Positions 52,360-61,545 of a DNA stretch of 64,000 nucleotides are shown in pieces. The stretch's first letter is position 1. Each line of letters opens with the position of its first letter. The notes below the pieces were generated by a model. That model did no database searches, was not told the DNA's origin, and saw only the letters and a program-made list of their open reading frames with translations. Source of the stretch: Chaunax sp. Z400 (Eukaryota; Chordata; Actinopteri; Lophiiformes; Chaunacidae); contig CM075183.1 of the NCBI GenBank assembly GCA_037577475.1, positions 17,999,781 through 18,063,780 of the forward strand, written 5' to 3'. Made by a program: the position numbers and the translations under genes.

Positions 52360-53176
52360 GGGAGGAGGGGGGGGGGGTGAAGGGGCGGCGCTACTGTATA
52401 TGAAAGAAAGACACCGCGTATATTTATTACTCAAATGCAACATTTCCCATCCAAGTTGAGCACAGGTCAGATGTTTGTTCGTTCTGTCACTCTTTGAACG
52501 GCGTCTGGCGAATGCGCGCACATAGGATGCTTTTGTCTCCTCAGCTCACACCTGGACTAAAGGAACAGTGAGCCCTTTTTTCTGTTGTTGTTGTTGTTTT
52601 GAAATCCTTCTTTGCTGATTTTTCCCATTAAATGCAAAGTGAAGCGAAGCAAAGTTGCTTTTAAGTCGATTTTAAGAAACATCTCTGGAATATGCGCTTT
52701 CCCCTTCAGATTCGGATTTGATGTGCGTTTAGTCTCAGAAGCGGGTGGCGGAATAGTCCAAACTGTCTTTTTTTTTGTGGTAACAATTAGATTGTGACCG
52801 GTTGCACCACATGTGACACCACCAGGCACCAGTAACAGTTTGGTTGTAAATTGCGTTAAATTCTCAAAGAAGCCGTTGCAGCCAGGATTTCTTGTTGATT
52901 ACTCCTGTTCTTATAATTTATTTTTCTTTTTTTTTCATTATCATTATAAGTATCCGCTCAAGTTATTCTACTGATAATAGATAGCAGTCACAGTTTGCTG
53001 ACGGCGCAACAATCACGTTTCCTCATCAGATAAGTGTAGCACGTTCCAGTGAACGTGGTTTTACGCACAAGGTGAAGCCAGGCGAACGCACGGAGCAGCA
53101 TCAGGTGCCGTGACGCGGGAGAGAAGACTGAAACCTTCTTCATCAAAAAGCCAGGTAGCCAAGTCTTGCCACCAAA
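52360..53176 (+). promoter_or_regulatory. slc7a8: Probable slc7a8 promoter and 5' UTR region
   Basis: This is placed by position upstream of the first coding exon and by a local rise in CpG and GC (clusters at about 52,380-52,530 and 53,000-53,180) against an AT-rich background. No convincing TATA box or unique start site could be fixed, and a 5' UTR intron is possible. Confidence is limited to the region, not to any element. Confidence 0.4.
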
Positions 53177-53309
53177 ATGACGAACGGTCCCAGACAACGG
53201 AGCAGCACTGCGGGCTCTGCTAAGGATGCTTCCGCAGAGAAGGAATCGGGAGGTGGAGTTGCGCTCAAGAAAGAAATCGGGCTCGTGAGCGCCTGCGGGA
53301 TTATTGTTG
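53177..53309 (+). CDS. slc7a8: slc7a8 (LAT2) coding exon 1: cytosolic N-terminus and start of TM1
   Basis: This exon encodes residues 1-44 and one base of codon 45 of the L-type amino acid transporter light chain LAT2, a sodium-independent exchanger of neutral amino acids that works with 4F2hc/SLC3A2. The ATG at 53,177 has A at -3. A short hydrophilic, Ser/Gly-rich tail leads into GGGVALKKEIGLVSACGIIV, which matches human SLC7A8 almost exactly. SLC7A5/LAT1 differs clearly here (NITLLNGVAIIVGT). The tail is about six residues shorter than in human. The donor is GTAAGT at 53,310. The sequence around and upstream of the exon (from about 52.48 kb) is richer in CpG than the window average, as expected near a promoter. 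Teleosts can have two slc7a8 paralogues, and which one this is cannot be told. Confidence 0.95.
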
Positions 53310-55427
53310 GTAAGTGTGTTGCTGCCATTTGTACCCGAGACATCTGACGTATGGTGCCATCAATCAATGTCCAATAAGTCAACTTTCCCTCTGTTCAGTG
53401 CAGTTCATGTGTGCGTCTAGAAAAGTATGTTTGAGTGTAAGGCTGGGAGAAATTGAGGGGCGGAGGGGGAATATAGGGTGGAGGAAGAGCAGCAGCGCGT
53501 GCTGCCACCTGTGTTCTAGTGTGTAACTCATTGAGAGCAATCCAAAGCAGAGCAGAAACACTGCACTGGGATCAGATAGCACAGTTCAGTGTGGAACATA
53601 TAGATGCATGAATATGTGGGTGTTTCAAGATAAGGATGTTGTATAAGGTTCAGTTAATGATCTTGCACATGCGTCACATTAACATTTAGTAACAGCCAAA
53701 CATTTAAAACTGGAGGATTAACTCAAATTTTAATTTAATTTCAATTTTAAATTAAATGGAAATTAATGAAAATCTCGAAAACTAACCTATCTTGCAGTGT
53801 TAAAGAATTTTAAAAAAAAAATCCTGAATCTGCCCTTTTATCCAGATCTGCACCAAATTTTCCTCTTTGGCTGAGGTAACAAGTCTGGCACAAAGGTGCA
53901 TGCCCCAAAGTGGATACACACACACACACGTGATGACAACCTAAAAGACTACACATGCACACACTGGCTTGTTTGTAGCCTTAACTGCACCACATCCCAC
54001 TCACTTAAAAATGATCTAGATTGATCATCAACAACCTGTTGTTCAGATTTATGCTAAAAGTACAATCAGCTAATTAAAGCTTAACGCATCTATGTCCATA
54101 TCTGTTAATTAAATAATGGGGTAAATGACACAAATGCAGCAGCAGGGCTGCACAGAGGTCAGTCAAAGACGGTGAGAGTGTTGATTTTCATTCACAAACA
54201 AGCAAATAGAGATAAAACCATCCAATGACAAATCAATCGATTCAGACACGGGGGGCAAGATGTGTCACCCAGGTGGTCCATGTGGGTCCGGTAAACGTGT
54301 GGTCTTCGTGTTGACCTTGACAGGGTGAAGAGATGGGAGTGGGGGTGACTCATTCGTTCACATGTTTCCACGGTAACAGGAGGAAAAAAGACAGAGCGAG
54401 TGTGCGCACATGGGAATTCCCAGGAAACAGAGAGTCAGGAAGCTGGGAAAAAAACTGAGGGAGAACAGGGAGCTCAGCCTTGGCATTACAGCATTTTTGA
54501 GAAGGTTTTGTTCTTTCTCAGATTGTAGCTTCGCTCCTAAGTCCTTGAGGTTTTGGTCGAATCAGGGCAAAGCTTAGAAGAAGATTTATTGTGCAAATGC
54601 TGCTTTTTGCATTGCAAACAATCAAATTCTGATATTGAATTACAAAGTAATCCATGTGCATGCTAACTTTCCTGTTGCAACATTATTATTTAATCATTAT
54701 TCAATCATTTTATCTATGGTGCTCCATTTGATAACTATTGGGAAACAGGTTGGCAGCATTAAGACGCTCATGCAATTTTCAGAGGACTTTTACGGCCGTC
54801 CAGAGTCCATACACCTCAGTATGGTCACCAGATTTTTGCCAGCGGCTTTTCGTCCTTTACCAAGTCGCTCATTCATATCCGTTTGGCTCACATTCCCATG
54901 TCAGAGAAAGAGAGAGAGAGGCGTGAGCTCAGGTGACTCGTCTGATCCTTTTTCATTGGGAACATGCCCCGCTGGGTTTCCATGAAAAATGGGCCAGAGC
55001 ACTCGAGAACATCAAACAGTTTTATGGCCCATTGTACAGTGCAGGTATTTATCTCTCACACACGTTTATCCAAAAACCTGCAAAGCCAGGAATTGGGATT
55101 AGAAGTGAACTTTTGGCCTGTTGAAAGACAGCCTCGCCCTGATTATACTTTTTACCAGCTTGCCTGGCTTAGCAATGTTTGAGCTGTGTGTTGTAATTGA
55201 ATTGCAGTATAGACTCAACTTCACTTCGCTTTGATTGAATATTGACCTCGGTTTTATCTTAACACAGTAGCTTCTTGTCCTTTAAGAACTGAATTACAGT
55301 ATATTAAATACATTCAGTCCTTAGCTGGCAGGTGTAATTATGTCACAAACTCCTTCTTCCCTCTAATTAGCGTTGGTAACGTTAGCGCAGATTTTCTCTA
55401 GCCAATTACTTCAGTGGTATGATAGTA

Positions 55428-55475
55428 GCACACACACATACACACACACGCACACACACACACACACACACACAC
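55428..55475. repeat. (CA)n microsatellite in slc7a8 intron 1
   Basis: About 24 CA units with CATA and CACG variants. Confidence 0.93.
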
Positions 55476-55867
55476 TGAGTCACACAGGTCTGCAGGTTCT
55501 GGCTGAGGGCCAAGCAGCACATTGCCTCAGCTTGGTGGCGGAAATGCAAGAGCTAAAACATGCAGGGCTTTTTAAAAGGCTGATTAATGCTGCACAAATG
55601 CACACATGCTTGTTAATATTCATAGTCTGCTGCTGCGTGTGGCGTTCAATCATGTGTCATGGAGGCCCCAATAAATAACACATCGGATGCTCCCATTGGC
55701 TGCTTCTCTCATGTGTTGTGTTTTCCAGCTTCTTAATTGTGAATATTTTCTTTGTCTTAAGTGATTGGATTCTTTTTTTTCCCTTTTTTTTTTTTGCATC
55801 GGCTCGACAAAACGAAACATTTGTAAACATCAACTTTTCTTTTACATGATTGTAATAAGCTTTTTTT

Positions 55868-55975
55868 GTTGTTGCTATTTTCTGACATTTTATAGACCAA
55901 ATAATTAATTGATTAATAGCCAAAATACACGGGCAGATCAAATTATAATAAAAATGCTTGTTAGTTGCCCAAACA
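55868..55975 (-). repeat. Dispersed teleost repeat fragment C
   Basis: The sequence TTTTCTGACATTTTATAGAC then CAAATAATTAATTGATTAAT and TGTTAGTTGCCC is the terminal part of the same family, in slc7a8 intron 1. Confidence 0.6.
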
Positions 55976-58122
55976 GTAGTTTTAATGATGAATCCCAGTA
56001 AAATAACATAAGTTCCACTGAATGATGATACATTTTTAAAATGTGTGATGTCTGAAGTGTAGCTTCAGCTGGTTGCTGTCAGGCGACATCAAACAAAGTC
56101 CAAGAGGAACAGAAAATTGCTCACAGACCATATCTGAGAAAAAGCCTCTTCCTTTTTGAAACACAATCCAACAACAAAGCAGGATATCAAAAATATTCTG
56201 TGGAAAAGGAACCTAAAGCCTGCAGAGATTAGTTACTAGAGTAAGATTTGCATGTGCATGTTACCTGTAGAGATAACACAATTTATTCTTCTTATCCACT
56301 GCCTTTTAAAGTTCATAGAAATCAGAGAGAGATGACATTTTTCTTTTTTTAAATCCATGTTCCCCCTTGGCCTGGTTAGAGACAAAAGGATGTAAAAATG
56401 ACCACAAGAACAGGAAACCTGAGGAGATTTCACATTAGTCAGCATGTCTCACACGCTGCAACGATACACATGACACGAGCGGTCAAACTGCAAGCGTGCA
56501 CATTTGCTCAGTCCTGTAAAGCCATTATGTGACTCTGCATAGTTGTCCAAACTTTTTACTCTTCAGAAACGTATCAGGGAGTTTGGAAGAGAGGAAAGTG
56601 ATGAATCAGTGCACGGCTGCAAGATGTCAAAGGTCATGCACCGAAGACCTCTGCCACCATAAAGATGTCAGCATAATCAGCTTTTTTTTAACCTTTTACC
56701 TGCAACTGGCGTTACACAAGCGAGCGTGTGTCCTCACCAATTGCACGTTTTTAGCCTTTTCTTTAAATGCTTGATCTTTCAATATCTACATTTCGTCAAA
56801 TAAGTGTTTAAACAAAGCAGGCTGGCGTGTTTGAATCTACAACTAACCATTATGATTTATCTAATCTGTTGATTTTTATTATTTATTTATTATTTATTAT
56901 TTTTATTATTAATGAATCTATGTTTTAGAGATTTAAAACTGAGAAATACAACAACTCTTCCATTTTCAAAGCTGGAACCAGCAGAAATTTGAAAATCATA
57001 CATGATAAAATACATGTATGGTGTTTCTATGTTATCACACTGAGCTGAAATAGAGGTCCGGGTCGTATGTTGTAGGTTATTGGCAGTTGTAGTAGCGTGC
57101 TGGTGTCATATCTTTGACTTTTGTACTGTAAAATGCCACTCGGCCTATCATCCAGTGAGCCTGTTATAATTCAAAAACCTTCAACCTTTGACCCTGAGGT
57201 TTTTTTATTGGCTGCTGGGTTGAAACACATTCAACCCAGTCAGCTCAATCTGACTGGAAGCTCCCGACCTCTGACCTCAGCTTTGTCTAGGCCTCATCAG
57301 ACGGGAGTGAATCTGTCCGGAGGCTCAAGCAGCTCCTTTCATGTCGGACCAGAACCCGTCCCTCCACCTTCAGCTCCTGTGTAAACCGCCTGACACTCGG
57401 ATGTTCATTGAATGTGTCAGGGTATTATTCTCCCGCCTCTGAACTCACCTCTCATCCCTCCCTCCTGCTTTGCACTCTGTCACCTCAAGTTCAATTTCCT
57501 CATAACTCTGTGCTGAGTCAGCAGATTGCAGGTTCTACCTTTATCACTGTTCTGGTGTCTCTCTCGTTTTTTGTTGTTGTTTTTTTCTCTTTGTTGTCCT
57601 GTCTGACCGTGACTGCATCATCATTCCTGTTCAGTTTGTCTTTTCCCTGCTTATTTTGTTTGTCTGCCCTTAATGCAGTTAAGGGACGCCGTCCAATAGC
57701 TATAACAAGACAACTTTTTATTAAATAAAAGTTGCAAACTTTAAGTACCAAAACCAGTCTGACACAGAAAAACAACAATAGAATCATGCAAGCAGGTACA
57801 CAAGGGCAGATTTGCGGTAGCATAGCGACAGGTAGCAGCAAGAGGAGTTCGGCACAGTTAGTGTAGACAGAGTTGAGCACTAATTAATCTGGTGACATGA
57901 CTTAAGCTGTTTCTATGAGACTTGACAAAACTCATCCAAAACTACAGAGGACGTTCAACAACTGATACTGATATGTAAAAATGGTGGAATTCCCCTTTAA
58001 ATACATTTAAAAAAAAGCTTATTTTAAACTTATTTTCCTTTCACACATGTAAATGCAACTTCTCACAACAACGCTGACGACAACCACCTTTTCAATTTGA
58101 AACCTCCTCCCCCCCCCCCCAG

Positions 58123-58327
58123 GTAACATCATCGGCTCAGGTATCTTCGTCAGTCCGAAGGGAGTGATGGAGAACGCCAACTCCGTGGGCGTGGCTCTGA
58201 TCGTCTGGATCATGACGGGCGTCATCACCGCCATCGGGGCGCTGTGCTACGCTGAGCTGGGCGTCACCATCCCCAAATCTGGGGGAGACTACTCCTATGT
58301 GAAGGACATCTTCGGAGGGCTGGCGGG
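58123..58327 (+). CDS. slc7a8: slc7a8 coding exon 2: rest of TM1, TM2 and following loop
   Basis: This exon encodes residues 45-112 and two bases of codon 113. It contains the unwound TM1 motif NIIGSGIFVSPKGV (GSG at 49-51), which in APC-superfamily transporters binds the substrate carboxylate and amino groups. TM2 follows (VALIVWIMTGVITAIGALCYAELG), then IPKSGGDYSYVKDIFGGLAG. All are near-identical to human LAT2. The acceptor is an unbroken run of 12 C before AG (58,109-58,122), and the donor is GTGAGT at 58,328. The frame joins exon 1 in phase 1 and exon 3 in phase 2. GC content is far higher than in the flanking introns. Confidence 0.96.
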
Positions 58328-61300
58328 GTGAGTGAACATTTTAGAGTCATCTGCTGAGTTGGAAACCACCAGAGGGGTGTTCAGGTGTGTTTTTATGTAC
58401 ACCTACATGTACACCTACATGTGTGATTTGATCACAATGGAAACCAGTTTTTAAGAGTGCTACGTTCAGGAAACCACAGTTTCTTGTTTTTGCGTGTCAG
58501 GTGAAGTTTGTTTTTTCTTCTTCTCCTTCTTTGATTGACATGTAGAAATTTAAATCATGCCTTCATTATTTTGTTAACTTATGGCATATATTAAAATCTC
58601 ATATTTTGGTAATTGGTGGATTTATTTATGGTCAAACTCAGTTTTGAGGACAGACATTTTTACAGACTCTCACTGAGGTTTGATAAACCGCCAACTAACC
58701 CATGGCCCCAAGAGTACAGTCATGCTTGACCTAGTTTTCTAGAAGAAAGGGCCTCCCAAACAATCAAAGTTAATTGGACATGGATTTAGGTGAGCATACC
58801 AACATGTCTGGATTCCTTTCTTCATCCTGGTGGATGAACCTGAGATGTAGGTCGAACATCTTGATCCAAAGCTGTGGGTCTTTTGCTACTTAGATATAAT
58901 AATGCGATATCGAACCCACATTAAGTAACTCATGTTTAATCTAAGAAGCGTCAGAGGCATTCAAAGACACTCACAGATATACAAATATCAAGCTGTTGTA
59001 GGTTTTTTTTTGTCTTTGGGATTTCCTTCCAGCCTACTGCCTCCTTCCATTCATCCATAAATGGTTAGCCTTAAGGTGTCGGCGCTTACAGTAAACGCTT
59101 GGGAACCACGCTAGGTTACTTTCCTCGCAAAACAATATCGTTTGTTAGCGTGGATTTCACACACACAGACTGTAAACACAGATTCGACCATTGTTTTTTT
59201 TCCAACTAGCACAAGGATACGCATATTTTTGGAGAGGAATTCAACTAGACAAAAGAGCCAATGATTGTTTTTGTCCCTTTCATACAGTAGCTATCAATAG
59301 GCCTACACATCAATGAGCTTCAGATGCTTGGGGACACACTGTGCCCTCTGTCCGGGACAAACAAACCGTGATCATGGGGTGTTTTTGTCGCTCCTTTTAT
59401 CCCTGTATGTGTAGGTGGGTGTGGGTGTGCATGTAAGTCAATAACTGAGGCGACGGAAAAACTTATGCTACCTCATTGCAGCCGAGCGAAGGCAAACGTA
59501 TAGAAAAATAGCATGTTAAACATATGAGGGTTCTGTTACACCCTGTTCAGTAAAAAGTAGATTCCACATTCTGCAGGGGGTTATTGTATTAGACTGGGTA
59601 GAGCTGGATTGTGATATTCAGCTATATTAGGATCAACTGATTTCATATAAATGGATGTAATAGATTAATATCTTAATTATTAATAGCCCAAAACACAGGG
59701 AATATTTTATTTCTCCACACTCATTCAGATTATATGTCAAACTTCTGTATTCACTGTGAGTCTTATACAGTATTGAAGGGAGCATGCCGAAACATCTGTT
59801 TCATCTGTTTTTATCTTTTTCATCTGTTTTTTTTGTCCTGTGTGTCTACTAGTGAGAGAAAACAGATTCACATTCTTTACCCGGGGGGAAAAAATCAACC
59901 TGCAGTAATTTTCTTAATTTATTGATCATTTAAGTCCTTTTTTTTTTAACACAAAAATGAGAAAAAAATCGCAGGTTCAAGCCTCTCAAATGTGATTACT
60001 AGCTGGTTTTTATGGTTTTCTATGATATTAAATGGAACACTGTTAGTTTTGGACTGTTGGTCAGACAAAACAAGGCATACAGTATTTATCAATTTAGGCT
60101 TCAGGAAAGTGGGGTATTATTTTTGATTGATACAAAAAAATTACAGATAAATGAAAAGCAAAAACTAATATTTGCAGACATATGAAGTAAATCCTCTATT
60201 CCTCTTTCATTTGAATATTTAAGTTTAACTAAAGAAGTCATATATTATACAAATATTATCAGTCATATGTGATGAAGTATCTCATCTAAAATATACATTG
60301 TGCAGAAGGGCCCCATCAGAATGTTTTTTCTATTGAAAAAAGCTGCATTTGAATGTTGCAGCTGGTCCATTTGGTGCTAATTCACAGCTGTGCATCATAT
60401 AATTCAGCATAGGTTTAGCATAGTATGTAGAACCAGGCTACAAAGTAACGAGCGACTATAGCTTGTAGATCAAGGTAGTGATGTAACACAATCCTTTTAG
60501 TGCAGCTGTAATGATCTCTCTGTAAGCTTTATGTTCATTTCATGTTTTTTTTTTAAACCTGCCTTTCCTGTTACACATAGCTAAACCCACCTGCTCTCCT
60601 TCATCTCATCTCATCACACCCCACCACCACCCTGTACTAGTCTGCAAGTTTAGCTCCAGTGACTGAACATGACTGAATGAGTGTAGTATGTGACTCATCC
60701 TGTCAGTTTCTAACACATCAAACATGCTCAAACACGCCCTCTGTACAAGTCTGACTTGAAGTTCTCAGTTAGGATAATCAGTTTCAAGCTGACTGATAAC
60801 AATAACCGAGCTTCTCCTCACCTGTGCATAATAATCTAGGTTCCACTTGAGGTGTTCATGCTGCTTGGTCTGAATGCTGTGGTTTTCTGCTCTGAAAAAA
60901 TTTTTTTTAGGGGAAATTCAGACGTGCAACTGAACATGACACTTTGGTTTTGAACTTTCAGTATCAGTCACCTCTCACCGCCGGGTGTTTATATAATTAG
61001 AATTATGTACTTTTTTAGGTGATTTGAGGTTTTAAGTGACGCATTTAAATAGAATATGAGAAAATCTTGAGATTTGCTTGATTAATGGCTTTAATTATCA
61101 ATTGATTCTTAAAAAGGAAATTGTTTTAATTAATAATAGTTTCTCAGTGTCTTTGTTAATTTTTCAAAAACAAGCAAATTTTATAAGAGGAAAAAGCATT
61201 GTAAGAAATTGAGTTCATGTTTCAACCAATAATAGCCTGCTTTCAAAGGTAATCTGTAAATGGAAGGATGTATATGTACATATACCTTTGTGGTGTGTTT

Positions 61301-61393
61301 CCTCCGGTTTAGCCCCACCCGTGGAGGCTCCTGACACCCCACTGTTTCTCCCATGTTTGTAACCATGCCACCGTCCGTCCCCTTTTGTCTCAG
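58328..61393 (+). other. slc7a8: slc7a8 intron 2
   Basis: A 3.07-kb intron with canonical ends. It carries one clear fragment of the common teleost repeat (59.99-60.14 kb) and probable shorter pieces near 59.64 and 61.08 kb. The remainder is unremarkable AT-rich sequence. Confidence 0.85.
59990..60135 (-). repeat. Dispersed teleost repeat fragment D
   Basis: The sequence TTTTGGACTGTTGGTCAGAC, then AAAACAAGGCATACAG, then GGCTTCAGGAAAGTGGGGTA is the central part of the same family. Shorter pieces near 59.64 and 61.08 kb may belong to further copies. Confidence 0.55.
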
Positions 61394-61545
61394 GTTCCTG
61401 CGTCTATGGATCGCCCTGCTGGTGATCTACCCGACCAACCAGGCCGTGGTCGCTCTGACCTTTTCCAACTACGTCCTGCAGCCTCTTTTCCCCACCTGCT
61501 TCGCGCCTGAGAATGGTCTGCGTCTGCTGGGTGCCGTCTGCCTCT
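61394..61545 (+). CDS. slc7a8: slc7a8 coding exon 3: TM3 and the 4F2hc-linking cysteine
   Basis: This exon encodes residues 113-163 and one base of the next codon. FLRLWIALLVIYPTNQAVVA and LTFSNYVLQPLFPTC match the human LAT2 TM3 region. The cysteine in LFPTCF is residue 148 here and corresponds to human LAT2 Cys154, which forms the disulfide with the SLC3A2 heavy chain; it is conserved. The acceptor is CCCCTTTTGTCTCAG and the donor is GTGAGT at 61,546, leaving phase 1. The expected continuation (LLLTW... in human) is not seen before the window ends. Confidence 0.95.

Larger units (their letters stand above)
53310..58122 (+). other. slc7a8: slc7a8 intron 1
   Basis: A 4.8-kb intron from GTAAGT to a C-rich acceptor. 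It contains a short (CA)n at 55.43 kb, a fragment of the common teleost repeat at 55.87 kb and AT-rich low-complexity DNA near 56.88 kb. An 87-codon open frame at 57,121-57,384 has no recognisable homology. No other exon is supported. Confidence 0.85.

Noticed and set aside
53810..53900. Possible dispersed repeat around CCAGATCTGCACCAAATTTT
   Set aside because: Only a short match to a remembered teleost repeat; too weak to annotate.
53177..61545. Assignment to slc7a5 (LAT1) or a y+LAT gene instead of slc7a8
   Set aside because: VALKKEIGLVSACGIIVG, VTIPKSGGDYSYVKDIFGGL and FLRLWIA are LAT2-type. LAT1 reads differently at each.
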